From the NCBI RefSeq assembly GCF_015207265.1, contig NZ_JADEXE010000032.1:1-37057 (forward strand): a stretch of DNA of 37,057 bases, read 5' to 3'. The notes below the pieces were generated by a model. The model had not been told where the DNA came from and made no database searches. It saw only the letters and a program-made list of their open reading frames with translations. This stretch comes from Nodosilinea sp. LEGE 07298 (GTDB lineage: Bacteria > Cyanobacteriota > Cyanobacteriia > Phormidesmidales > Phormidesmidaceae). The translations under genes and the position numbers were made by a program. Shown piece by piece: positions 15,480 to 23,832 of the stretch; position 1 is the first letter of the stretch, and every line of letters begins with the position of its first letter.

Positions 15480-16418
15480 ATGCCTTGTCGCACCCCAATC
15501 GTGCTTTTAGTTTTTCGTCGCCCCGCTCTAACTGCACAAGTTTTTAAGGCGATTCGCAATGCTCAACCTACTAAGGTTTTGATAGTTGCGGACGGCCCCC
15601 GCAGCAAAGATGAGATTATTCTCTGCCAAGCAGCTAGAACTGCTACGGAACAAGTGGATTGGGATTGTGAGGTATTTCGAAACTATTCAAAAGAAAATCT
15701 AGGGTGCAGATATCGAGTTTCTAGTGGACTAGACTGGGCTTTTTCGATAGTCGAAGAAGCAATAATTCTTGAAGATGACTGTGTTCCTCATCCAGACTTT
15801 TTTACTTACTGCTCAGAACTGCTTGAGCACTATCGCTACGACCCCCGCATCATGGTTTGTTCCGGCAGCAACCAAGGTAACTTACCCATTAGCGGAGACG
15901 CTAGCTACTCTTTCAGCATCTTTCCCCAAATTTGGGGCTGGGCTACCTGGCGCAGAGCATGGCAAATGAATCAAGCTTCAATGCACTTTATGGAGCAACC
16001 CTATGTTCTTCAAAATCTTGAGTTGAGAGCAGCTTCCATCGGTTTAGATTTTAAACACTTTCTAAATCAGTGGCAACTCATTCAAGCAGGCAAACTCGAC
16101 TCTTGGGCCTACGTTTGGACCGCATCTGTATGGCTCAACTCTGGGCTTTGCATTCGGCCTCGCGTAAATTTGATCGGCAATATTGGGTTTAATATAGATG
16201 CAACACATACCGTTGGCCATGCACCAAACTGGCTAAAAATGCCTACAGAGTCTATATTACCTATTCGCCATCCAGGCTATTTGATCCACGATCTTATTCA
16301 CGACACGTTATTAGCTCAGCGTTTTTCTAAGCCAAAGCCATCTTTTATGTCGAAAGTGAAATTAACCTTAAAAATTTGGATAAAAACCCTTATAAAGCAA
16401 ACTAGCTCTAGCTCTTAA
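15480..16418 (+). CDS. GT-A-like glycosyltransferase, HlpA/GNT-I-like family (copy 2)
   Basis: A 312-residue paralogue of the protein encoded at 12078-13010. Key segments sit at identical positions: FRRP (12-15), LIVADGPR (34-41), LEDDC (97-101). The FPQIWGWATWRRAW block is also shared. The C-terminal halves differ much more, including the region after the W-rich block that should contact the acceptor, so the two enzymes probably use related donors but different acceptors. It follows the radical-SAM/pyruvyltransferase gene by 18 bases, so the pair flanks that gene. Its codon use looks less AT-rich than that of copy 1 (for example the CTATCGCTACGACCCCCGC stretch), which argues for independent arrival rather than a recent local duplication. 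Confidence 0.82.
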   Translation: MPCRTPIVLLVFRRPALTAQVFKAIRNAQPTKVLIVADGPRSKDEIILCQAARTATEQVDWDCEVFRNYSKENLGCRYRVSSGLDWAFSIVEEAIILEDDCVPHPDFFTYCSELLEHYRYDPRIMVCSGSNQGNLPISGDASYSFSIFPQIWGWATWRRAWQMNQASMHFMEQPYVLQNLELRAASIGLDFKHFLNQWQLIQAGKLDSWAYVWTASVWLNSGLCIRPRVNLIGNIGFNIDATHTVGHAPNWLKMPTESILPIRHPGYLIHDLIHDTLLAQRFSKPKPSFMSKVKLTLKIWIKTLIKQTSSSS

Positions 16419-16488
16419 AAATGCATTCTAGCTGTTAGTGCTATCCACAAGCAAATGATCTGCAGCTTACTCACCATGATCCACCAAA

Positions 16489-17148
16489 ATGAGAATAATT
16501 TCTAATCTAAGATCAGGTCTTAACCTCAATAATAATATAGACAGTGCTTTACGAGAACTCAAGATTCCGCGGCAATTCAGAAAAGATCAAGTAATTTTTA
16601 TACATATTCCCAAATGTGCCGGTTCAGCATTTTTAGATTCTTACTTAGGCTATCAGTTAGGACATATAAGTGCGTCAGACTATTACAAGTTAGACCCATC
16701 TCTTTTTTTAACTTCATTTGTCTTTTCTTTTGTCAGACATCCGGTTAGTCGCTTTGTTTCTGCCTATAATTTTCTTCAGAAAACCACTCTCTGGAGCTAC
16801 GTACCTGAAATAAGAGAAAAACTCAATCTGTATGGTTCATCAGTAGATCAGGTAGCTAAGACTATCTCAAAAACCTCTGAGTTGCTAGCCTTTCCTTGGT
16901 TTAAACCTCAGCACACTTTTTTGGAAATAGGCGGTAAGATAGCTGTTAATAGAGTTTTCAAAACCGAAACTTTTGCAGAAGATATTAAAATATTGCAGCG
17001 ATCAATCAAAGCTCAGCTTCGCTCTCAATCAGAGGTAAACCGTTCTTCTCTAAATAATCTAGATTTTAAGAAAGTTTTGAATGCCGATAGTGTAAAAAAT
17101 CTAGAGTCAGTCTATGAGCGTGATTTCACTCTTTTTGGATATTACTGA
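16489..17148 (+). CDS. Sulfotransferase family 2 protein (PAPS-dependent)
   Basis: A 219-residue protein with the two PAPS-binding elements of carbohydrate sulfotransferases. The 5'-phosphosulfate loop is FIHIPKCAGSAF (37-48) and the 3'-phosphate segment is FVRHPVSRFVSAYNFL (81-96), with R83 and S87 as the expected contacts. The spacing between them is short, as in bacterial members. The reaction would transfer sulfate from PAPS to a sugar hydroxyl, giving an acidic sulfated polymer; sulfated exopolysaccharides are characteristic of cyanobacteria. It lies 70 bases after glycosyltransferase copy 2. Start ATG 16489 follows no strong ribosome site. No kinase or sulfurylase for PAPS supply is present in the window; those are housekeeping functions. 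Confidence 0.88.
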   Translation: MRIISNLRSGLNLNNNIDSALRELKIPRQFRKDQVIFIHIPKCAGSAFLDSYLGYQLGHISASDYYKLDPSLFLTSFVFSFVRHPVSRFVSAYNFLQKTTLWSYVPEIREKLNLYGSSVDQVAKTISKTSELLAFPWFKPQHTFLEIGGKIAVNRVFKTETFAEDIKILQRSIKAQLRSQSEVNRSSLNNLDFKKVLNADSVKNLESVYERDFTLFGYY

Positions 17149-17211
17149 GGCATGACGTCATACTCTGAACAACATAACTTTTGACCTGATTAGAGGTTCT
17201 CATAGTTTATC

Positions 17212-17220
17212 TGATATAAT
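17212..17220 (+). promoter_or_regulatory. Candidate extended -10 promoter element
   Basis: TGATATAAT matches an extended -10 (TGnTATAAT) exactly. It ends eight bases before the ATG at 17229, so a transcript from it would be nearly leaderless. TTGACC at 17181-17186 is too far upstream (28 bases) to be the matching -35. This may be an internal promoter of the assembly operon. Confidence 0.35.
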
Positions 17221-17228
17221 CTGAGGCT

Positions 17229-18059
17229 ATGCATATTGCCGGTCATTTGTCTAATGAAGAATCAATTGCAATTAACCGGTTAATTGCCAGGCTTCAAGGT
17301 AAAGACCTTACGCTGCAAGCGCTGTGGCATATGATGGATCAAGTTTGGGATGAAATGCAGTGTGACAACACTGCACCTGATCCAGAAAAAATTAAGCACT
17401 ACTACCAACACCCTGTCTGGTTACTCAATGGTCTGTTTATAGAGAATCACGATCTTTCTTTAAGGTGCAGAGCTGCTATATCAGATTGGATAGTTCAAAA
17501 AAAACTTATCAAAATTTTAGACTTTGGTGGTGGTTTTGGTACTTTGGCTCGGATGATTGCTAAGAAATCATCCGATACTGTTATTGATATTTATGAGCCA
17601 TTTCCAGCTCAAGCTGCCCTAAAATGTTGCCAAAATTACAGCAACATAGCTTTTATTGATGACCTTAAATCTAAATATCAGTGTTTGGTCAGCACAGATA
17701 TTTTAGAGCATGTCCCTGACCCACTTTCTCTCTTGGCTAAAATGATTTCGTTAGTAGAACTCAATGGCTATTTAATTATTGCTAATCACTTCTATCCCTC
17801 AATCAAGTGTCATTTACCTGAGACTTTTCATCTACGCTTTAGCTTTAATCAGCTTGCAGCCGTAATGGGGCTCGAGATGGTTGATTACTGCCACGGTAGC
17901 CATGCCATTATTTATCTAAAGACATCAGAGCAGCCTCTGAATTGGATAAAAATTCGTCAAATAGAACAGCAATCTAAACGTCTATTTCCCTTGCGAGAGT
18001 TTAATAGACGATATATTTCGGCTTGGAGAATTCAAATAAAGAAACTCTTGATTAATTAA
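17229..18059 (+). CDS. Class I SAM-dependent methyltransferase
   Basis: A 276-residue methyltransferase. Motif I is ILDFGGGFGTLARM (96-109), the acidic loop is VIDIYEPFPAQ (118-128), and the post-motif segment VSTDILEHVPDPLSLLAKM is the usual Methyltransf_11/23 block, followed by GYLIIANHFYP. The N-terminal 80 residues form an additional helical region of their own (KIKHYYQHPVWLLNGLFIEN), unlike the other methyltransferases in this locus, and may bind the acceptor. It is separated from the sulfotransferase by 80 bases that contain a -10-like box. It probably methylates a sugar of the polymer. Substrate position cannot be predicted. Confidence 0.85.
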   Translation: MHIAGHLSNEESIAINRLIARLQGKDLTLQALWHMMDQVWDEMQCDNTAPDPEKIKHYYQHPVWLLNGLFIENHDLSLRCRAAISDWIVQKKLIKILDFGGGFGTLARMIAKKSSDTVIDIYEPFPAQAALKCCQNYSNIAFIDDLKSKYQCLVSTDILEHVPDPLSLLAKMISLVELNGYLIIANHFYPSIKCHLPETFHLRFSFNQLAAVMGLEMVDYCHGSHAIIYLKTSEQPLNWIKIRQIEQQSKRLFPLREFNRRYISAWRIQIKKLLIN

Positions 18060-18128
18060 ATGAAAAACTATCGAAGAGTTCTTGAAAATCGTTTTTGTTG
18101 AATAGCTCACCCCAACAGTTCGCTCAAT

Positions 18129-19361
18129 GTGAAAGTCTTACATATCAATCAGTCAGATACCTTAGGCGGAGCCGCGATCGCTGGGTATCGGCTGCATAGT
18201 GCTCTACTTAAACAGGGCTTAGACTCTAAGTTGTTCGTAGGGCACAAAAAAACTGATGACCAACGGGTTGCCCAAGTGCCTCGTCATGAGTGGTTTGAGA
18301 GCCAGCTTCAGAGATTTACCCATAGAGCAGGCTTTAACTATGTTAACCATATCAGTAGCTTCAATATCCCTAAGCACCCCTTCTTTGCCGCAGCAGATAT
18401 CCTTAACTTTCACAATCTGCACAACAGCTACTTCAGCTATCTAGCTATTCCACGCCTTACGACACAAAAACCTGCTGTGTTTACGCTTCACGATATGTGG
18501 AGCTTTACTGGTCACTGCGCTTATAGCTACGATTGCAGTAAATGGCAAACGGGCTGTGGCCAGTGCCCCTACCCCAAAACTTACCCTGGCATACGTCACG
18601 ACAGCACTCACTGGGTATGGAAGCTAAAAGACTGGGTATACAATCGCTCTAACCTAACGATAGTCACCCCTAGTCGCTGGTTAACAGCGCAAGCTAAAGC
18701 AAGCCTTTTAGGCCGTTTCCCAGTTCACCATATACCCAACGGGGTTGATCCTGATGTCTATCAACCCCTTGATCGCGAACTTTGTCGCACAGCCCTAGGC
18801 ATACCTGCAGAGAAAAGAGTCTTGCTGTTTAGCGCCGTTGACCTTACCGATCTTCGGAAGGGTGGCGATTTGCTGGTTAAGGCATTGAGCCAGTTGCCTG
18901 CCACCCTAAAGCAAGATTGCCTCTTGCTAACCCTAGGTAATCCATTTAAGCAGTTGGCGACTTCGTTAGATATTCCCTTAATGAACTTAGGCTACGTCAG
19001 CAGCGATCGCCTCAAGTCTGTAGCTTACTCTGCGGCGGACCTCTCCCTTTTTCCTACTCGCGCCGACAACCTGCCCCTCGTGCTACAGGAGAGTATGTCC
19101 TGCGGTACTCCTATGGTATCTTTCGACATTGGCGGTGTGCCAGACTTAGTACGTCCTGGAATCACTGGTTATTTGGCTCAACCTGAGGATATAGATGGTT
19201 TCGGCAAAGGTATTGCAGATCTGCTAAGCGACAACGAAAAGTGCCAGGCTATGAGAAGAGACTGCCGCCGCATTACCCTCGAAGAATATACTCTCGACCT
19301 GCAAGCCAAACGATATCAACATCTTTACCAACAAGTGTTGGATAAGATGGTTACCGAATAG
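18129..19361 (+). CDS. Glycosyltransferase family 4
   Basis: A 410-residue GT-B enzyme starting at GTG 18129 (the overlapping ATG at 18127 is followed at once by a stop). It opens with KVLHINQSDTLGGAAIAGYRLHSAL, the classic nucleotide-fold start with a GGA loop. ILNFHNLHNSYFSY and VFTLHDMWSFTGHCAYSYDC follow, typical of the WcaC/colanic-type subgroup. The donor domain has ADNLPLVLQESMSCGTPMVSFDIGG, where the usual EX7E pair appears as D...E. A cysteine group (CAYSYDCSKWQTGCGQC) is a known feature of this subgroup. HIP1 sites reappear here (18174 and 19003), so composition returns toward the host for this gene. Confidence 0.9.
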   Translation: MKVLHINQSDTLGGAAIAGYRLHSALLKQGLDSKLFVGHKKTDDQRVAQVPRHEWFESQLQRFTHRAGFNYVNHISSFNIPKHPFFAAADILNFHNLHNSYFSYLAIPRLTTQKPAVFTLHDMWSFTGHCAYSYDCSKWQTGCGQCPYPKTYPGIRHDSTHWVWKLKDWVYNRSNLTIVTPSRWLTAQAKASLLGRFPVHHIPNGVDPDVYQPLDRELCRTALGIPAEKRVLLFSAVDLTDLRKGGDLLVKALSQLPATLKQDCLLLTLGNPFKQLATSLDIPLMNLGYVSSDRLKSVAYSAADLSLFPTRADNLPLVLQESMSCGTPMVSFDIGGVPDLVRPGITGYLAQPEDIDGFGKGIADLLSDNEKCQAMRRDCRRITLEEYTLDLQAKRYQHLYQQVLDKMVTE

Positions 19362-19394
19362 TATCAATCTCTTTACACACCAGACAGTCGTTCG

Positions 19395-19414
19395 CTTACT
19401 TATTCATAAGTAAG
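19395..19414 (+). other. Stem-loop between two glycosyltransferase genes
   Basis: CTTACTTA (19395-19402) and TAAGTAAG (19407-19414) form a perfect eight-pair stem with the loop TTCA, 33 bases after a stop codon. No T run follows. It may be a weak terminator or mRNA-stabilising hairpin in the 112-base gap. Confidence 0.4.
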
Positions 19415-19473
19415 GCTTAAGTAATAGAAAGCCTGGTTCAAGCTCTATACTTCCTGTAATCGACTGTGTTCTT

Positions 19474-20385
19474 ATGAAAGCAAACTATGGCACTCTAACT
19501 TTGGCAGATTTACCGCAACCTCCAGTGGGTAAAACAGGGTGGCCCTGGACCAAAGCCAGCAAGCCTTTATCAGGCCGTATGAAAGACGTTTCAGAGTGGC
19601 CTTGCATTAGTATTGTGACTCCAAGCTACAATCAAGGACAGTTTATCGAAGAAACAATTCGCTCAGTATTACTTCAGGGGTATCCCAACCTGGAATACAT
19701 AATTATTGATGGAGGCAGTACTGATAATTCAGTTGAGGTAATCAAAAAATACCAAGCTTATATTACCCATTGGGTTAGTGAAAGAGATAATGGACAAGCT
19801 CATGCAATCAATAAAGGATTAAAAATTAGTACTGGCTCTATCCTAGGCTGGATTAATAGTGATGATCTGTACGCAAAAAATACATTTAGAAGAATTTCTC
19901 AGGAGCTTCATGAAAACCAGACTGCTATATTAATTCATGGCAACCGAATTTTGATCAATGAGAATAGTGAAGTCACAGGGTGGTCATCTCTTCCACCATT
20001 TGAGCCAGCGACAGGGTTATTCAATGTTTGTTCAGAAACCACTTTCTGGAAGCGAACTACTATGGAAAAGACAGGATTATTAAAAGAAGAACTAAAGTTT
20101 GCCATGGATCTAGAGTTCTTTAGTCGATTGTATTTGCGCGGAAAATTTTTGAAGTTGAACGATTATCTGGGTTATTTCCGCTGCCATCGGTCAAATAAGA
20201 GTTCGATCATATATCACATAGGCCAAGAAGAGGCTTTGAAAGAATGGAGAGTTATTTTCGGAAATGACTATTGCATAAAAATGAGTCAACCTAATAAATT
20301 AACTCTGCTGAAGGCAATGATTGAGAATCCGTATCAAATAAGCTTACCTTACATGTCATACAAACTATCCAGTATACTCAACTAG
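19474..20385 (+). CDS. Glycosyltransferase family 2
   Basis: A 303-residue GT-A enzyme. The domain begins at CISIVTPSYNQGQFIEETIRS (44-64), with IIIDGGSTDNS (76-86) as the nucleotide-binding segment and GWINSDDLY (125-133) carrying the metal-binding NSDD. The C-terminal half has the FKxxTxxKTGLL and KFAMDLEFFSRL segments, the latter with the ED-like catalytic acid typical of this subgroup. An unusual 40-residue N-terminal extension (YGTLTLADLPQPPVGKTGWPW) precedes the domain. That extension is common in cyanobacterial GT2 proteins that start with a short proline-rich recruitment segment. The gene precedes the acetyltransferase by 23 bases. Donor and acceptor are not predictable. Confidence 0.9.
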   Translation: MKANYGTLTLADLPQPPVGKTGWPWTKASKPLSGRMKDVSEWPCISIVTPSYNQGQFIEETIRSVLLQGYPNLEYIIIDGGSTDNSVEVIKKYQAYITHWVSERDNGQAHAINKGLKISTGSILGWINSDDLYAKNTFRRISQELHENQTAILIHGNRILINENSEVTGWSSLPPFEPATGLFNVCSETTFWKRTTMEKTGLLKEELKFAMDLEFFSRLYLRGKFLKLNDYLGYFRCHRSNKSSIIYHIGQEEALKEWRVIFGNDYCIKMSQPNKLTLLKAMIENPYQISLPYMSYKLSSILN

Positions 20386-20408
20386 ACTTTTATCCTTATT
20401 TTCTTAAA

Positions 20409-20951
20409 ATGTCAAAAATTCACTTTCTTGGAGGAGAATTTTTACGCTACTGCTCGAATCACCTTATCAATAAAATTCCGTTCCATTCCATTAGACTATT
20501 TTTTTACCGTCATTTTTTAGGCCTTGAAATCGGCAATAATAGCTATATATTCATGGAAGTTTGTTTCGACTCTCGACGAAATTTCTGCATGGGAGACAAC
20601 TCTGTTATTAATCAAAAATGTTGTATTGATAATCGTGGAAGAATTGAAATAGGCAAAAATGTTTCTATATCCCCTGAAGTTTGTATTATTACAGCAGATC
20701 ATGACTTGCAAAATGCCCGTTTTGTGGGAAGAATTCGTCCTGTTTTTATAGATGATTATGTTTTTATCGGTATGCGTGCATTGATACTGCCTGGAGTTAA
20801 GATAGGCGAGGGATCTGTTGTTGCAGCAGGTGCAGTTGTTACAAAGGACGTTCTTCCTTACACTATCGTTGCGGGAGTTCCAGCGAAGCTGATAAGTATG
20901 AGAAAAAAAGATCTCAACTATACCATCAATTACAAAAGATTTTTCTCATAG
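20409..20951 (+). CDS. Hexapeptide-repeat O-acetyltransferase (WcaF/NodL-like)
   Basis: A 180-residue left-handed beta-helix acyltransferase. Hexapeptide periods run from about 38 to 150 (LEIGNNSYI, FCMGDNSVI, IEIGKNVSI, VFIGMRALI, VKIGEGSVVAAGAVVT). The catalytic histidine is H98 in TADHDL, and the C-terminal VAGVPAKLI signature closes the helix. Family members move an acetyl group from acetyl-CoA to sugar hydroxyls, and an acetylated polymer is the natural inference. The length agrees with the family. The gene is AT-rich and tightly packed between a GT2 and a methyltransferase gene. Confidence 0.9.
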   Translation: MSKIHFLGGEFLRYCSNHLINKIPFHSIRLFFYRHFLGLEIGNNSYIFMEVCFDSRRNFCMGDNSVINQKCCIDNRGRIEIGKNVSISPEVCIITADHDLQNARFVGRIRPVFIDDYVFIGMRALILPGVKIGEGSVVAAGAVVTKDVLPYTIVAGVPAKLISMRKKDLNYTINYKRFFS

Positions 20952-20978
20952 TCTAAGCTAAATTTTTGGCGCATTGTG

Positions 20979-21818
20979 ATGAAAAAAATTAGCTTTCAAG
21001 AAAGCTGGCATGACAGCTGGAAAAGTAGCTTTTCTTATGATTTACTGGAAATCTATGGTAGTAAAGGCTTTAGAAGTAATGCTGCTTATTTCTATACTTA
21101 CAAGAATCGCCGCAAAAACATTCTAGAGGTTATTCAAAAAATAGCTCCACCAGGATCTAGAATTTTAGACGTTGCAGCAGCACAGGGTAATTTTAGCCTT
21201 GCATTAGCCGAAATGGGCTACAAAGTAACGTGGAATGACTTACGGGAAGAGCTAATTGGTTATGTTAAGCAAAAATGGGAACATGGCAGCATTTCTTACG
21301 CACCAGGAAATATATTAGAACAAGATTTTTATGCATGTTTTGACATTGTATTAATTGCTGAAGTAATTGAGCACACGGCGCATCCTGATGAGTTTTTGCG
21401 TAATATTGCAAAAATGGTAAAGCCAGGTGGGCACATTGTTCTTAGTACTCCTAATGGTGATTACTTTAGGAATTGCTTGCCCAAATTCTCGGACTGCCCT
21501 GATCCATCTCAGTTTGAAGCGGCTCAATTTAAGCCTGATGCGGATGGACACATCTTTTTATTACATACAGACGAAATAGAAGATATATCTGAAAAAGCCT
21601 TTCTAGATGTTGAAGAGGTTCGGCTCATAACTAATTCAATCACAAGTGGACATTTGAAGTTATTTCATATATTAAAACTTCTACCTGAAGCATGGATTAA
21701 TGCTATTGAGTCATTAACTCAGCAATTACCCTTTTACCTCAAGAGGAAATTGAATACTTGCACAGTAGTTTTACTAACCTGTTCTTGCAGGAGCGACGCA
21801 GCCTTACATAATGAATAA
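20979..21818 (+). CDS. Class I SAM-dependent methyltransferase
   Basis: A 279-residue methyltransferase. A GTG at 20976 sits directly before ATG 20979; I take the ATG because neither has a clear ribosome site. Motif I is ILDVAAAQGNFSLALAEMG (about 62-80), an unusual AAAQGN variant of the glycine loop. IVLIAEVIEHTAHPDEFLRNI and GGHIVLSTPNG are the Methyltransf_11 blocks. The C-terminal part is longer than the catalytic fold needs. It ends with the next gene's start inside it (an eight-base overlap), so translation is coupled to the GT-B-like gene that follows. Substrate unknown. Confidence 0.85.
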   Translation: MKKISFQESWHDSWKSSFSYDLLEIYGSKGFRSNAAYFYTYKNRRKNILEVIQKIAPPGSRILDVAAAQGNFSLALAEMGYKVTWNDLREELIGYVKQKWEHGSISYAPGNILEQDFYACFDIVLIAEVIEHTAHPDEFLRNIAKMVKPGGHIVLSTPNGDYFRNCLPKFSDCPDPSQFEAAQFKPDADGHIFLLHTDEIEDISEKAFLDVEEVRLITNSITSGHLKLFHILKLLPEAWINAIESLTQQLPFYLKRKLNTCTVVLLTCSCRSDAALHNE

Positions 21819-22923
21819 CTCATGGCTGATGGTTTCAGTTGTCCCTAGGCTTTACCCTGCTATTGATGGGGTGGGCGATTATGCGCTAAGTCTAGCTCGT
21901 CAGCTCCGTGCAGACTTTGGCATTGAGACTCACTTTGTAGTTGGAGATTCCTCTTGGGTTGGCAATAATCAATTAGAGGGATTTCATATCACTAAAGTCA
22001 CAGCACGCTCAGCTAAATCATTACTTACAGAATTAGCCCGGGCTAATTCTGTAAAAGCTATATTACTGCATTACGTAGGCTATGGCTATGCTAAGCGAGG
22101 ATGCCCTTTCTGGTTAGTTGAGGGTTTAGAGAACTGGGTGCATCAGCATTCAGAAATAAATTTGGTCACAATGTTTCACGAAATTTCTGCTTCCGGTCCA
22201 GCTTGGACAAGTGCATTCTGGCTTTCTGCAGCACAGAGATATTTAGTAAAACGATTGTTTAGATTAAGTGATCGAATCCTCACTAGCAAGCAACTCTATG
22301 CTGACATTCTCCAAGACTATTCTCAAGGTCGCTTTAGCGATGTCCCAACCCTACCCGTGTTCTCCACTGTAGGTGAGCCATCTAATCTACCTGATCTATC
22401 AGCACGTCAACGACATCTCGTAATCTTTGGTGGTCAAAGTCGTCGGAATAAGGTCTATAAATCCTCTCTGGAGCAACTTCACCAAATTTGTCAGTGCCTC
22501 AACATTCAACAAATTTTTGATATTGGCCCAAAGCTAGACTCAATCCCTACCCATATTTGCAACGTACCGATCACTGCGACAGGTAGTCTGTCCAGCCATG
22601 AAGTTTCTGCCATTTTGTCGGGGGCATTCGTCGGCTTTTTCAACTATCATCCCGCCTTCCTCGGCAAATCTACTATCTTTGCAGCCTACTGTGCTCACCG
22701 GGTTTTGCCCGTCAGTGCTCAAATGACAAGTCATGTCGAAGATGGGCTTTACCCAGGTAGACACTATATTCTTCCAAATCAATACTCAATAGGCCTGAAA
22801 AGCGAAATATCATTTCAGGCGATCGCAGACAATGCCTGCAATTGGTATCAGACTCATTGCCTAGTACGTCAAGCACAAGTTTTCGCTACATACATATGCA
22901 AAAATAGCACTATTAGAAATTAG
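21811..22923 (+). CDS. GT-B-like glycosyltransferase lacking the usual EX7E motif
   Basis: A 370-residue protein. The N-terminus (VSVVPRLYPAIDGVGDYALSLARQL, about 8-32) is a typical GT4 acceptor-domain start, and LVTMFHEISASG (118-129) corresponds to the His-containing centre of GT-B enzymes. The C-terminal domain begins at LVIFGGQSRRNKVY. Where retaining GT4 enzymes normally show EX7E, this one has NYHPAFLGKSTIFAAYCAHRVLP across 278-300, without the two glutamates. It is therefore a divergent or specialised member, possibly with another donor or a non-catalytic role. The rest of the fold looks intact. One HIP1 site lies at 22819. Annotated as a glycosyltransferase family 1/4-like protein by fold; catalytic activity uncertain. 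Confidence 0.72.
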   Translation: MNNSWLMVSVVPRLYPAIDGVGDYALSLARQLRADFGIETHFVVGDSSWVGNNQLEGFHITKVTARSAKSLLTELARANSVKAILLHYVGYGYAKRGCPFWLVEGLENWVHQHSEINLVTMFHEISASGPAWTSAFWLSAAQRYLVKRLFRLSDRILTSKQLYADILQDYSQGRFSDVPTLPVFSTVGEPSNLPDLSARQRHLVIFGGQSRRNKVYKSSLEQLHQICQCLNIQQIFDIGPKLDSIPTHICNVPITATGSLSSHEVSAILSGAFVGFFNYHPAFLGKSTIFAAYCAHRVLPVSAQMTSHVEDGLYPGRHYILPNQYSIGLKSEISFQAIADNACNWYQTHCLVRQAQVFATYICKNSTIRN

Positions 22924-22932
22924 AAAAAATGT

Positions 22933-23832
22933 ATGAGTCTTAGTGTTTCTGCTTTAATTACTAACTTTAAGACCTGGCCATTAACTCAAAGGTGTATTTC
23001 TGAACTAATGTATTGGTCAGGCGATAATCTCGCTACAATTTTTGTGGTAGATGATGCATCAAATGAGGAAATACCAGAGTTCTTGCCTAAGAAGGTTCAA
23101 GTTATTCAGAATTCTCAGAATAAAGGTTATGTAGCCAGTGTCAATGTTGGTTTTTCTCAGATAAGAGAGGATGTAGTTCTCTTGCTTGACAGTGATGCAT
23201 ATCCATTAGCTGAGTTAGTACAGAATCTGACTCGTATTTTTGAATCTAATTCAGCTATAGGAGCAGTTGGCTTTAACCTTGTAGATGAACAGAGCAATCC
23301 TACGGGGTCTTATCGCCCAGAGCCTCATGCATTGCAATTATTATTGGGACAAAAGTTGGAATCACGAGTTTGCCACTTAGTTCCTTTCTTTCAAAGCCGA
23401 CCTATTTGTTTATATTCATGTGGGATGGCTGTGAGGCGTGCTGCTTTTGAGGATGTTGGCGGCTTTGATGAAGGTTTTGACTTTTTGGATGCTGATGTAG
23501 ATTTCTCAATGAATCTACGACGTGCTGGTTGGCAAATCCATTATCAGCCAGACCTGTGTGCTTTCCACAAAGGTGGTGGCAGCTTCCAAACTACAGCAAC
23601 ACGAGTGGCCAGGTATCACAAAAATCGCTGGAGGCTGTTAGAAAAGCATGGATATCTACCTCCTTCAACAATATTTAAAGCGGCATTGGCAATGCGCCAC
23701 ACACTTGAATATTGTATTCTCAAAATTGGGGGTAGACGATTATTCAAAGATCCAATTAGTCTTCAAGATAAATTAGATGGTAGGCAAAAGCTTTTACAAG
23801 GAGTATGGAGTGGATATGGAAACCAAAATTGA
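22933..23832 (+). CDS. Glycosyltransferase family 2, rhamnosyltransferase-like
   Basis: A 299-residue GT-A enzyme. Visible elements are SALITNFKTWPLTQRCI (near the N-terminus), VVDDASNEE (38-46) for the nucleotide, LLLDSDAYP (83-91) with a DSD metal motif, and CGMAVRRAAFEDVGGFDEGFDFLDADVDFSMNLRRAGW, the acceptor/catalytic block of the WbbL/rhamnosyltransferase-like subgroup. The C-terminus contains KNRWRLLEKHG, typical of that subgroup. The start ATG 22933 is ten bases after the previous stop. The downstream methyltransferase overlaps its 3' end. The actual sugar (rhamnose is only the common annotation) is not established. Confidence 0.9.
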   Translation: MSLSVSALITNFKTWPLTQRCISELMYWSGDNLATIFVVDDASNEEIPEFLPKKVQVIQNSQNKGYVASVNVGFSQIREDVVLLLDSDAYPLAELVQNLTRIFESNSAIGAVGFNLVDEQSNPTGSYRPEPHALQLLLGQKLESRVCHLVPFFQSRPICLYSCGMAVRRAAFEDVGGFDEGFDFLDADVDFSMNLRRAGWQIHYQPDLCAFHKGGGSFQTTATRVARYHKNRWRLLEKHGYLPPSTIFKAALAMRHTLEYCILKIGGRRLFKDPISLQDKLDGRQKLLQGVWSGYGNQN

